The notes below the pieces were generated by a model. It made no database searches and was not told the origin of the DNA. It was given only the letters and a program-made list of their open reading frames with translations. From CBDCMJ01 sp965218875 (lineage in GTDB: Bacteria; Chloroflexota; Dehalococcoidia; Lucifugimonadales; UBA3495): DNA of 64,000 nucleotides. Positions 43,443 through 52,760 of this stretch are shown here, in pieces; within the stretch, counting starts at the first letter, position 1; each line of letters begins with the position of its first letter. The DNA lies in contig OZ244707.1 of NCBI GenBank assembly GCA_965218875.1, positions 310,001-374,000 on the forward strand. The letters are read 5' to 3'. A program made the position numbers and the translations under genes.

Positions 43443-44580
43443 CTATGTTAGTCCGGCAAGCGCAGGACGTGGGCCAGCAGGCATTAGGACCTCGGGCGTT
43501 GGCGGCTTGTGGCCTGGGAAATTGTGGGGCCTCACCCGGTTGTAGGTCTGCCGGTATTCCTCGGCCAGCACCCGCACCTCCAGCAAAGTGTAGAGCACCT
43601 CCGGGCCCAGCAATTCATCCCTCAGCTTGCCGCCCGTGCTCTCCACGTACCAGTTTTTCCACGGTGACCCGGGCTCTATGTAAAGAGTCTTGACCCCCAC
43701 TCCCCCAAGCCACTCCCGAACCGCCCCGGAGGTGAACCCCGGCCCGTTGTCCGGGCGTAGGTGAGCGGGAACTCCCCTGGCTGTCATCAGGTCAGAGACT
43801 GTCTGGATCACGTCCGGGGACCGGAGGCTGCGTCCTGCCGGGATGGCCAGGCACTCCCTGGTGTACTCGTCGATGATGATGAGCAGCCGCACCCCTCTGG
43901 CGCACCGGGTCCTGGTCTGGACGAAGTTATAGGCCTACACATGCTTCTTACCCTGGGGCCTCAGCCTCACGCAGGACCTGTCATTCGGCCACAACCGCCC
44001 TCCCCTGGGCTGCCTAGCCGGCACCTTCAACCCCTCCCGTCGCCAGGTCCGCTCCACCCGCTTGTGGTTCACATCCCATCCGGCACCTCTGAGGAGGGCG
44101 GTGATCTGCCGGTAATCGTACCGGCCGAACCGGGTGGCCAGCCCCACAATGCCGTTGGTCAGAGCCTGCTCGTCGTCCTGGACCAGCGGCTTATGGCGCT
44201 GCGTCGAGCGGGGATGTCCCAGCGCCTTGCAGGCGCGCCGCTCCGACACTCGGAGCTTCTCCCGGACGTGTTCCACGCAGTGGTAGCGACGGGCAGGGCT
44301 CAGAAGTTTCCCTCCGCAGCCTCCCTCAGAATCTGATTGTCCAGGGTAAATTCCGCCACAGGCCCCTTCAGCCGGCCGTTCTCGCTCTCCAGCTGCTTCA
44401 GGCGGCGCGCCTGATCGATGCGGAGCCCTCCGTACTCGGTGCGCCACCGGTAGAAGGTCTGCTGGGTCACCCCTATCTGACGAGAGGCCTCGGCTACCGT
44501 GCTGCCTGCCGATATCGCTACCTCGGCCTCTCTGAGCTTGTTGATCACCTGCTCTGCTGTATGCTTCCTCTTCGCGATTT
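43443..44580 (-). pseudogene. IS3-family transposase genes (IS2/IS150-like), inactivated
   Basis: orfA (44300-44578) encodes KRKHTAEQVINKLREAEVAI and a helix-turn-helix (TVAEASRQIGVTQQTFYRWR); its expected ATG reads ATC. orfB continues in an overlapping frame: RACKALGHPRSTQR, RFGRYDYRQITALLRGAGW and WRREGLKVPARQ. A TAG at 43935-43937 interrupts GKKHV*AYNFVQTR, where relatives have Trp. After it come IDEYTRECLAI, LRPDNGPGFTS (Asp) and SPWKNWYVESTGGKLRDELL (Glu). The substitutions in the normally invariant ENGYxESFNGKLRDELL show decay. Confidence 0.85.
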
Positions 44581-44645
44581 CTCCCCCTTTCTACTGCCCA
44601 AGACTAACGTTTTTCTTGGACCAGTTTCCGGGGGGCAGGTCAGGA

Positions 44646-44812
44646 CCATCGCCGAACACCGATACAATTGGGGATGGAACCCATTACGCGGAAGACTGCC
44701 TGCGGGTTTCCCAGCGAGTCTCTGAACAACTAAGGGAGGATAGCCGTTCACAGCAACAGAGTGAAGGAAATGGTGAAAGTTCTTGATTTTGTCCAGTTTC
44801 GTGGGCCAAGCG
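44646..44812. repeat. dispersed about 165-bp repeat, copy 2
   Basis: Counterpart of 40567-40735 in the same orientation. It abuts the right flank of the decayed IS3 and ends GTCCAGTTTCGTGGGCC, like the solo end at 25209-25258 (in complement). Confidence 0.6.
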
Positions 44813-44897
44813 GTACTGTAATACAAACTTTTGACTGGGTGGTATCGCTGTGAGTCTTGACCAGCTGACGAAAGTGGCCCCCTGATTCAGGGCCGCG

Positions 44898-45404
44898 CTA
44901 TCTCAGCGGCCCGGTCCGGATATAGTCGTTGTCTCTCGCGCCGCCGTGGCAAGTCTGGCATCCCTCCACCATGCCTTCCTTCTCTACCGTGCCGCCGGCC
45001 AGGACCTTGAGCCGGAACCAGTCGTTGTGGTCGGGGTTGTAGCCTGACTTCTTGTACATGACCGTGTTGGCGGCGAAACTGCCTTCGGGGGTGTAGTTCT
45101 CCTTGACTACCACGGCTCCGTCGGGCATGATGCCCGTCTTGCTGTCAAGAGCGTCATAGGCGGCAGGGTTGAGATAGGTGGTCAGGAGCATACCGTGCGG
45201 GTCGCCGCCCTCGTACTTCTCGCCCCGGCCCGGCCACAGCTCCCAGGACTCCCGGTAGTCCACCTCCTCCAGGTAAGGGAGCACAGGGGCGGCGGTCGTG
45301 TCGGGCAGTTCCGGCTCGTCGGAACCCCCGCACGCCGTCGCGCCCACGGCGCCGATTACGAGGACTAGCAACGGAATCAAGAAACGGGCCCGACGCTTGG
45401 ACAT
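44898..45404 (-). CDS. cytochrome P460-like c-type haem lipoprotein
   Basis: The start is taken at the ATG at 45404 (MSKRRARF), six bases after GAGGAG; an ATG two codons earlier overlaps that site. Length 168 residues. The signal peptide ends VGATACGGS, a lipobox-like Cys. The body matches cytochrome P460 proteins: GMLLTTYLNPAAYDAL, GIMPDGAVVVKENYTPEG, YKKSGYNPDHNDWFRLKV and a C-terminal c-type haem motif CQTCHGGARDNDYI. These bind one haem c outside the membrane and in some bacteria oxidise hydroxylamine; here the substrate is unknown. Transcribed divergently from the hydrolase gene. Confidence 0.82.
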   Translation of the reverse strand: MSKRRARFLIPLLVLVIGAVGATACGGSDEPELPDTTAAPVLPYLEEVDYRESWELWPGRGEKYEGGDPHGMLLTTYLNPAAYDALDSKTGIMPDGAVVVKENYTPEGSFAANTVMYKKSGYNPDHNDWFRLKVLAGGTVEKEGMVEGCQTCHGGARDNDYIRTGPLR

Positions 45405-45743
45405 GAGCATCTCCTCAGCAGCTACGGTACCGGGTTGAGCTAGACTCTGAGCATGTAGTCTATTACAAGGCGGATGGTCACTCCTGGAGACTCCGAGCTT
45501 GAAGGCCGGTGCAGGGGGTATATTGATGGGACAGCTGTATTGCACTCGTCATATAAGGACTTGATGAGCCAGGGGAGTGAAAAGGACGGGAGCGGGCCGT
45601 CCAGCACAACGCCGGCCCGAGTTTGCCGAGACCAGGCCACGGCAACCGTGAGGTCCGGTCTTGTCTGAGGCGAAGAGGGACCCGCTACGCCATCCCGCGG
45701 AAAAGATCGCTATCAGTGCACCCTTGATTGTCAAAGCAGGCGC
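45405..45743. other. divergent intergenic region
   Basis: Control region between the P460-like and hydrolase genes. No convincing -35/-10 pair or operator could be named and no other gene is present. Confidence 0.4.
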
Positions 45744-46976
45744 ATGAGTGAAGAGGTGAAACGGGCTCCGGCCAGGCGGATTTGGCGGGAAAGGCCGCAA
45801 TGGCTCGCGCGCCTCGGGGGCCGTCTCCCGGTGCCCCGGCGAGTTCAGCGCAAATGGGTGTTCGTACTGCTTATCTCCGCCCTTCTCCTCCTGGCAGTCC
45901 TCAACTTCGGAGTGGCCTGGCACTACTCCGGCGTGCTAAATGACCTGGCGCTGGAGGTAAGAGAAGACGAGCCGGAGTACAACCTCATAGCCTCCATCGC
46001 CGGCCAAGGTCTGGTCAGGCTGGAGAAGGGTCCTGACGACGGGGAGTGGAGGCTGCCCGGCAGGTGGGGGCTCAGCTGGGACGGGGGCAGCGGAATGATC
46101 GGGGACATCGTGGAGCATGGAGGCGACTTCCTGGTCCGGCGGTTCACAATCGCAGATGGGGACCTGCCGGGCTCCGCCCCGGCCTCCGTGTCGCGCCACA
46201 TCTACCCCAACGACCCCTTCCTGGCCTTTGGCATCGACTACGAGGAAGTCGAATACGAAACACCCCTGGGAAGACAGGACGCGTGGCGGTTTAAAGGGGA
46301 TGACGACACCTGGGCGATTTTCGTACATGGGCTTCGCGGCAGTCCCGGAGACGGCCTCCCATTATTGCCCGTCCTGCGCGACCTAGACGTCCCGGCGCTT
46401 TTCATCACCTACCGTAACGACAAAGGACAGCCCCAGGACTCAAGCGGCATCTACCAGTATGGTCTCACCGAGTGGCGAGACCTCCACGCCGCCGTGGAGT
46501 ACGCTCTGGCCCTGCCGGCCGCCGGCGACGTTGTGCTGATTGGCCAGAGCATGGGAGGCGGCATAGTGGCCAAGTTCCTCTACGAGTCGCCGCTGGCCGG
46601 CTCCGTGACCGGCGCGGTCCTGGACTCACCGGTGATGGACTTCAAAGCGCCGGTGGACTTGGGGGCGCGCGAACGCAATCTGCCCGGCTTCGTGACCACT
46701 ACCGTAAAGTGGACCGCCACACGCCGGTTCGGCGTGGACTGGGACGCCATGGACTACCTGAAGGATGCGGACCGGCTCGACCTGCCTATCCTGCTCATTC
46801 ACGGAGAGGACGACGCTCGCGTACCCATCGAGACGAGCGACAAGCTGGCCGAACTGCGCCCTGACCTCGTCACGTACAGCGTCTACCCGGATACCACCCA
46901 TGCCGACGCGTGGAACGTCGACTCAGGGCGCTACGAGCGAGAGCTCAGGGAGTTTCTCCGTCGCGTGGTGGAGTGA
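45744..46976 (+). CDS. membrane-anchored alpha/beta hydrolase
   Basis: The 410-residue protein has a short basic cytoplasmic N-terminus and one membrane segment (WVFVLLISALLLLAVLNFGVAW, about residues 38-59), so the catalytic part is outside. The alpha/beta-hydrolase triad is visible: Ser269 in the nucleophile elbow GQSMGG, an Asp in HGEDDARVP (356/357) and His386 in TTHADAW. The oxyanion segment is IFVHGLRGSPGD. This resembles the bem46/YqkD group of serine hydrolases with broad, mostly unknown esterase or lipase substrates. Start ATG after AGGCGC, with no strong ribosome site. Confidence 0.85.
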   Translation: MSEEVKRAPARRIWRERPQWLARLGGRLPVPRRVQRKWVFVLLISALLLLAVLNFGVAWHYSGVLNDLALEVREDEPEYNLIASIAGQGLVRLEKGPDDGEWRLPGRWGLSWDGGSGMIGDIVEHGGDFLVRRFTIADGDLPGSAPASVSRHIYPNDPFLAFGIDYEEVEYETPLGRQDAWRFKGDDDTWAIFVHGLRGSPGDGLPLLPVLRDLDVPALFITYRNDKGQPQDSSGIYQYGLTEWRDLHAAVEYALALPAAGDVVLIGQSMGGGIVAKFLYESPLAGSVTGAVLDSPVMDFKAPVDLGARERNLPGFVTTTVKWTATRRFGVDWDAMDYLKDADRLDLPILLIHGEDDARVPIETSDKLAELRPDLVTYSVYPDTTHADAWNVDSGRYERELREFLRRVVE

Positions 46977-47342
46977 GGCCCGTCGTCACTCAGGTGCCTG
47001 GGCTGCGGCCATGGGCGTTGGCGGACCAGCGCCAGAAGCTGTACGGTCTTACCCAGCCACGGTGGCCCACCGTCGCCAGGAAGAGTGCTTCTGTTGGTAG
47101 CGGGGTGACGACGCTCCAGGAGCGTAGCCTCATCAACGCGACCGCCTGAAAGGTAATGCTACCGTCGTGTTTTTCAGCCCTGGCGCCTCAGGGCATGATA
47201 TAGGCCACGAGTTGGATGCGGCTGCCCGCCCAGTTTATGGCCGGAGCCTTCGCCGACGAGTGTACTGGGAAATCCATCGCGGGACCCCAACGCTTTATCC
47301 CTCAAACGTAGCACAGCCGGTGACGAGACTGGAGGACGCCAG
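46977..47342. other. intergenic, nothing recognised
   Basis: No coding frame of family quality, RNA gene or repeat was identified in this stretch. Confidence 0.4.
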
Positions 47343-47648
47343 ATGAGCACGACCAACGCGCTGGATGACAGGTTCGACGAAGCCGAAAGGGGTTTGGAAT
47401 GGCTGGAGAGGCTTGGGGCCTTGCAGGCCCGCTCTGCGTCGCCTAAGCGGGCGGAAGGTAGAACTTTCGAGATCTCCTTCCCCCTACCGGGGAGCAATCA
47501 CACCAAGACTAAACACCAGGGCCAACCCGTCTCCAGTCAGACGAAGCCCGGAAGACGCCAAAGAAATAGGACTCCGGACGGCTGTGGAACCGAGAGGAAT
47601 CCGACGACCCTGGCAACGGGCTTCGCCGTAGAACAGCCCCACTGGTGA
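47343..47648 (+). CDS. hypothetical protein, probably truncated
   Basis: The ATG has a good ribosome site (GGAGG, seven bases). The first about 50 residues (MSTTNALDDRFDEAERGLEW, then LERLGALQARSASPKRAEG and TFEISFPLPG) look like a real acidic helical protein. After about 47500 the reading becomes low-complexity Thr/Lys/Arg, as if the original 3' end had been replaced. No family recognised. Confidence 0.35.
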   Translation: MSTTNALDDRFDEAERGLEWLERLGALQARSASPKRAEGRTFEISFPLPGSNHTKTKHQGQPVSSQTKPGRRQRNRTPDGCGTERNPTTLATGFAVEQPHW

Positions 47649-47958
47649 GCAGGCTGCCGCTTGCAGAAGGCCCGTTCTGTCGCATCGGCCCTTAAACCCG
47701 AATCCACCGAAGGGATGACGTTGCAGCAGGGGAATGGGCGATGAGGGTAAGGGAGGCGATGGTTCGGGCACGATTTCGGGTAAATGGGGCTGGGGTCTGT
47801 CTTCAGTCACCGCAGGGAGACTTCTTGGCCGTCTGCGGACCTTGCGCAGGGCGAGATGGCGGGGAGAGGACGCAGGAAGAGGCGCTCGCGGACCGGCGTG
47901 GCGCGAGTTTGCGGGGACGTTCGGTTGGCCGGATGGCGGGTCAGTAGCAGACAGGTAG
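47649..47958. other. IS1380 flank, no gene recognised
   Basis: Non-coding sequence between the hypothetical ORF and the IS1380 transposase end; it presumably contains the IS terminus, whose exact position is not evident. Confidence 0.35.
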
Positions 47959-49225
47959 TCAGGCTGGGAGTGGAATCGCTCGCAGCCGTGCCAGGGCGCG
48001 ATTGAACTGGGTTTCCCAGGGCCAGCGCTTTGGCAGATGCAAAGTGAGGCGGCGCGCTGAGCGGGTGAGCCGTCCGGCCAGGGAGAAGAACCGCCGCCGA
48101 AGGGTCTTGGTGGTCACCACCTGCTCGCCCAGACCGATGTGCGCTGCCCAGCGGGCCAGATTGTGGGCCATCACCTGTATTGCCAGCCAGGCAGCGTTGG
48201 CGGCGAAGCGCCCCGAGGGGAGATGGTTCAGACCGACGCCGTACTTGAGGTCTCGAATGGTATTCTCGATCTCGGCGTGGCGGCGATGGTCGGCCTCCAG
48301 TGCCAGGGTCTCCCCCTCCCGGTCGGTGATGAAGCCGTGATAGCTGTAGTTGGCGAAGAGGGCCAGTTGGGAACCGGGCGTGGACTTCACCCGCCGGACG
48401 GATGAGCCGCACCGGTGCGGCGCCGGGCTCACTACGGAAGGGGGTGTAGTGGTCTGTGCCACATCGGCGGCGCCGTCCATCCAGTAGGGGACCAGCGCCC
48501 AGTCGGCATCGGGAATCGCCTCGATCAGGTTCCGCAGGCTTTTGTGCTGGCGGATGGTGATGGAGAAGCGGACATCCATCTCACGACAGGCGGCGACGAG
48601 AGCGTGGGCGTAGAAGCCGCTGTCGGCCCGCGCCGTGAGTTGCCCGCCGGCCCCCGCACGGCGAACCCGGCTCACCGTTTCACGCAGGAAGTGGGCGGCG
48701 CCCCGAGCGGTGTTGGCGCGGCCCTCGCGCAGCCGGGACATCAGCACGTCGCCGGTGCCGGCGGCAATGGCCAGTAGCGGGTGAAAGCCCCGCTGGCCGG
48801 TGTAGCTGTGGTGGCGGGCGCCCTCCTTGGCCAGTCCGTAGGTCTCGCAGACGGTGGAGTCCAGGTCAATGGTAGGGGCCCGTCGCCGGGTCCGGCCCAG
48901 CCGACCAGGCCCGGGCCAGCAGCTCCCGGCTCACCCGGTCCAACTGGCGGACGTGGCCCCACCGGAAGCTGCGCAGGAAGGTCCCCAAGGTGGATGGCGC
49001 CTTGACCACACAGCCGAGAGCGCCAGCCGTCCTGCCGGTGCGCAACACGTCGGCGTCGTCGATGCAGTCGCCCCCAGCCAGCGCGGAGGCCACCAGCGTC
49101 ATCATCTTGTCGCCCGCGTTCGCCCGCCCCGGGGCATCGCCCAGGTCGAGGCGCTGCTGGACGAGTTCGGGCAGGCCAAGATGCCGGGCCAGGGTGGCCG
49201 GAAGGATCAGCCCGGCGTTGGCCAC
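47959..49225 (-). pseudogene. IS1380-family transposase, frameshifted
   Basis: The N-terminal part (49225 to about 48885: GLILPATLARHLGLPELVQQ, NAGDKMMTLVASALAGGDCI) is in one frame. From about 48900 on, the frame changes to IDLDSTVCETYGLAKEGARH, HSYTGQRGFHPLLAIAAGTG, DVLMSRLREGRAN, ARADSGFYAHALVAAC and, near the end, EIENTIRDLKYGVGLNHLPSG, which carry the DDE residues of IS1380. One frameshift near 48880-48895 in a GC-rich run separates them. Either decayed or a sequencing slip. Confidence 0.85.
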
Positions 49226-49255
49226 TCATGTTGACTTTCAAGACAGTTGCTATTG

Positions 49256-49318
49256 GGTGCTCCTTTTCTGGGGTCGGTTTTTGTTACAAAACCATTATCC
49301 CAGAAGCACAGGAGCACC
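49256..49318. repeat. nested inverted repeat downstream of the defence operon
   Basis: The outer arms GGTGCTCCT (49256 onward) and AGGAGCACC (to 49318) continue imperfectly to CTGGG/CCCAG. Inside is a second palindrome, GGTTTTTGTTACAAAACC. It lies 86 bases after the DUF499 stop (minus strand) and could be an IS terminus of the neighbouring IS1380 or a transcription stop; there is no T-tract on the relevant strand. Confidence 0.4.
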
Positions 49319-49403
49319 TTCTTGCTACTTCAGTACGCCAACCCGACGCCCTTCTTCGGTGGATTCAGGCTTAGGCAGATCCCATACGGCTGAGCATGCC
49401 ACC

Positions 49404-52400
49404 CTACTCGCTCTCGAAGCCACTGTCGTCGAACTTCAAAGTCCGGCTGTTTTCGGTGACTATCCGTACGACCTGCTCCGGTGTGCCGTCGGGGATGTCA
49501 ACTTCAATCTCCAGGGTCAGCCTGACGTTGGCTCCCATCACGCCGGATAAGTGAGCGATCACCGAATCCGCTATCACGCTGGCGTCGCGTCCCAGCCTGG
49601 TAGGGTCGAGCTTGACTGACCCGTGGTACCGCCTCGCCTTCGGAGGGGCAGATATATTCTTAGGAGGGCCATTGATAATCTGCTCTGAAGCTTCCGGGTC
49701 TACGGTGAGAGTTTCCGTTGGCTCAACTTCTGGAACTTGGATGGCCGCGGCCTCCGCGTCTAACTGGCGTCGCGCCACTTCGGGCCGGACAATCAGCCCG
49801 CTATCCCCCTCGTTTATCGAAACCGCCTGCCCAGCCCTCAGCCCGCGATACCTTGCCGATTCTTCGTCGTAGCTCTCGGCATAGGCGAAGGCGTCCTGCT
49901 CCCATGTGAGAAGCGACAGCCCATTGGACACAGCTTGCAGCAACACCGCCGGGTCTCTGAGCCGCGGCAGGTAGGAATACCTGGAGAAGTCATCAATTAG
50001 CTGCCTTATGGAAACGTGGTCGCCTCGCCACAGCGGTATTTTGTCCATGTGTATCCGCAACAGGGTACCGGCGAGATTGGTCACCAGTAACTCGCCGCTG
50101 CGCATCCGTTTACTGGCGCGTTCGGCCAGAGCGCCCTGAGCCGTCAAGCGGATGCTCTCCCACTTCGGCGGGTCGGTGGGAGCTGACTGTCCCGGCGCCA
50201 ACAACCACAGGTAGGCCTCTCCGATGCGTCCCTTAACCGCGCTCTCGGATTCCTGCTTCCGGTTCTCCGCCTGTCTCACCTGGTGCGGCGGCAGGTCGAG
50301 CCTATCCCGGTCATCGAGGATTGATTGCCATGCCAGATAGTGCCGCACGGCGTCCTCCAGGTCCTGGAGCCGCGCTTGGTCCGGCGCCAAGAACGCCAGC
50401 CCGTTCCTGAACAATCGCGGAGTTGACCCGCGGAACTCCCAGATCGCTTTCGCTGCCGACACCGCCCGGCTGTCCGCCTCCTGCTCCCTGGTATGGGGAT
50501 AGTTGGGTCCCAGTACCACCAAGCGGGCGTCATGGTCGTCCTGGACATCCTGGCCGGACGCCGGAAGGACATGGACTGCCTTGAAGTCCCCGCGATTCCT
50601 CAGATCTGCCCGCAGCCGCTCTTCTATTTCCTTGGCCACCGGGTCCCGGTTGCGACGGTATTCCTCGGCCCGGCCTTCCGCCAGCGTGGCAACGGTCGGC
50701 TGGGTCGAATACCAGTAACGTGCCCCGTCCTGGTACAGGTAGGCTGCGGTGTTTGCCAGCCGGCGCATGGCGTCCCCGAATATCGCCGGCGGCTCCCCGG
50801 GATTAACGCAGCCCAGCTTGATGCGCCGGTCCTCCAAACCCTGGTTGGCAGCCGTCTGAATGGGCGCAGAACCTAGGAAGATGGACCGGGCTACCCGGCG
50901 GCAAGCGCCGTACCGGCCCAGATTGGGCGCCTCTCCGTCGATACGGGTGGGCAGAGAGTTGGGCCCGTCGATGTCCCGCTCGATGACCGGCGGCCAGTTA
51001 TCGGGAAGGTAGCGGTTGAGCTCTGACTGGACCGGCGGATCGTCCAAGAGAATGTTGGCTGGCATTATCAAGGGACTGCGATCTCCGTTGTCCCAGAGGC
51101 TGTGGATAACGGAGGCCATGAGGCGCAGCACGCCCCGTGTGCGCTGGAAGTTCTGCAACGTCGACCAGTCGGTATAGAGCCTCTCGAAAATCTCCGGGTG
51201 TATCGGGTAAGCGGCCTTGATGCGGTCTTCGTAGGCCGTCTCTCCGCACTCGGAGGGGAATTCCTGACTGTTGTTCCGGTACAGGTCGCAATAGGCCCGG
51301 GCCACATTATCCCGCTGGATGAAGTTGGCTCGGTCGGCGATGGGCTGGAACAGGCGACGCCGGACAATTTCGAAACTCTCTTCAGCGGTGGCCGGACGCC
51401 ATGATGAGTCGATCCGGCCGATCACGTTTCTCAGGCTGGCGATGGCCTGCCGGCCGCGCAGCCCGCCCACCTCTACGTCGGCGGTGGCGTCGTCTGCGTC
51501 CGAAGCCGGTAGGCTGATGACCAGCAGGCAGTTGTTCGCCAACTTGGCCGATTCGGACAGCGCCTGAGCGAAGGTGAAGTGGGTCCCGAAGCTCCCGGCA
51601 GGCAGGTCCGACTCTTCGTGAAGCTGGCGGGCGTAGGCCACCCACTCATCAATCAGTATCAGGCAGGGACCATAATCGTTCAGCAGTTCCCGCAGGACAT
51701 CCCCGGGATTGGTGGCCTGCTCGTCATCGGCCCGTACTCGCTCATAGGTTTTGCGGGCTTCGTTGGCGCCGCCCGACGCATACCCCAGCTGCCAGGCCAG
51801 TTCCCCCCATAGAGTGCGCACCTCCGTTCCGTCTGCCTTGATTGCTGGACTACCCGGAGAAATCCGGTTTCCCACAAGAACAACGCGTTTGACCGCTGGG
51901 AGCTGGAGCGTTCCGGCCTCCTGCATCAGGTCATCGATGCCGGGTAGCTGGCTGTGGGAAGTCCCCGAGAAGAGATGGTACAGGGCAAGCATCGAGTGGG
52001 TCTTGCCGCCGCCGAAATTGGTCTGAAGCTGGACCACCGGATCGCCGCCATTGTCGGAGAGGCGCTTTACGCCGTTGATCAAGAGCCGCCGCAGGCTGTC
52101 GGTCAGAAAGGTGCGGCGGAAGAACTCGGCGGGATCTTGGTACTCGGCGACCCCACCCCCCAAGTAGACCTGCCAGAGGTCAGCCGCGAACTCAGCCTGT
52201 TGATACTGTCCGCCAGCCACGTCCCGATGAGGACTTATCACCTCCCGCCAGGGTGGCAGCCCACCCGCCGCTTGGTTGTCCGCCACCTGGCTGATGGTCC
52301 GGCGCCTCTGGGAACGGGCTTGCTCGTTGAAACGCAGCCTGAGCAGTTCCATTTTCATTGTTTCGACGTCGCCAGCTTGGGGTGAAGACACCGACGACAA

Positions 52401-52757
52401 AAGCCGATGAGTCGAATCGAGAGCCCGGTAGGCGTCGTCGGTGGAGAATGGCTCTTGGTGGGCCCACTTGGTGCGATGCCCACGTAACTCGCCGACCAGG
52501 CCGCGTTCGGCGGGACCAAGGGTCTGGCGGAAGACCTGGTTCCAGGTTTCCCACATCAGGGCCAACAGGCCGGCAACATCCCACTCGCCCACCGGACGCT
52601 TGGACAGCATCGGATCGCTGGTGAACCGCTGAAGGTCGCTATCTAGCAACTGGTTCGCAGAGCGGGCAGCTTTTATTTCCCGGGCCACGAAGGGCGCCAA
52701 CCCTTCCTTCAGCAGGTCAAGGGCCTTGCCGATTCGCTCGTTGTTAGTATCTGCCAT
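49404..52757 (-). CDS. DUF499 P-loop ATPase of a defence operon
   Basis: The 1,117-residue protein has an N-terminal helical segment with a DUF499/Swt1-like HEPN-type look (RIGKALDLLKEGLAPFVARE...). It continues with EVISPHRDVAGGQYQQAEFAA, Walker A QTNFGGGKTHSMLAL (about residue 247), Walker B CLILIDEWVAYARQL (about 370), the GRQAIASLRNVIGRID segment and a long C-terminal region ending in a beta-rich tail. DUF499 proteins accompany DUF1156 methylases and SNF2 helicases in predicted phage-defence loci. It is last in the operon, starting three bases after the methylase stop. The HEPN-like reading is tentative; the ATPase is clear. Confidence 0.85.
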   Translation of the reverse strand: MADTNNERIGKALDLLKEGLAPFVAREIKAARSANQLLDSDLQRFTSDPMLSKRPVGEWDVAGLLALMWETWNQVFRQTLGPAERGLVGELRGHRTKWAHQEPFSTDDAYRALDSTHRLLSSVSSPQAGDVETMKMELLRLRFNEQARSQRRRTISQVADNQAAGGLPPWREVISPHRDVAGGQYQQAEFAADLWQVYLGGGVAEYQDPAEFFRRTFLTDSLRRLLINGVKRLSDNGGDPVVQLQTNFGGGKTHSMLALYHLFSGTSHSQLPGIDDLMQEAGTLQLPAVKRVVLVGNRISPGSPAIKADGTEVRTLWGELAWQLGYASGGANEARKTYERVRADDEQATNPGDVLRELLNDYGPCLILIDEWVAYARQLHEESDLPAGSFGTHFTFAQALSESAKLANNCLLVISLPASDADDATADVEVGGLRGRQAIASLRNVIGRIDSSWRPATAEESFEIVRRRLFQPIADRANFIQRDNVARAYCDLYRNNSQEFPSECGETAYEDRIKAAYPIHPEIFERLYTDWSTLQNFQRTRGVLRLMASVIHSLWDNGDRSPLIMPANILLDDPPVQSELNRYLPDNWPPVIERDIDGPNSLPTRIDGEAPNLGRYGACRRVARSIFLGSAPIQTAANQGLEDRRIKLGCVNPGEPPAIFGDAMRRLANTAAYLYQDGARYWYSTQPTVATLAEGRAEEYRRNRDPVAKEIEERLRADLRNRGDFKAVHVLPASGQDVQDDHDARLVVLGPNYPHTREQEADSRAVSAAKAIWEFRGSTPRLFRNGLAFLAPDQARLQDLEDAVRHYLAWQSILDDRDRLDLPPHQVRQAENRKQESESAVKGRIGEAYLWLLAPGQSAPTDPPKWESIRLTAQGALAERASKRMRSGELLVTNLAGTLLRIHMDKIPLWRGDHVSIRQLIDDFSRYSYLPRLRDPAVLLQAVSNGLSLLTWEQDAFAYAESYDEESARYRGLRAGQAVSINEGDSGLIVRPEVARRQLDAEAAAIQVPEVEPTETLTVDPEASEQIINGPPKNISAPPKARRYHGSVKLDPTRLGRDASVIADSVIAHLSGVMGANVRLTLEIEVDIPDGTPEQVVRIVTENSRTLKFDDSGFESE

Positions 52758-52760
52758 GAC

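Noticed and set aside
47490..47660. Stretch with GGCAACGGG and several short stems, reminiscent of a SAM or cobalamin riboswitch
   Set aside because: The conserved cores of those riboswitches could not be matched in order, and no fitting downstream gene is present.
49257..49320. Rho-independent terminator of the defence operon
   Set aside because: The stem is strong but no T-tract follows on the minus strand; kept only as an inverted repeat.
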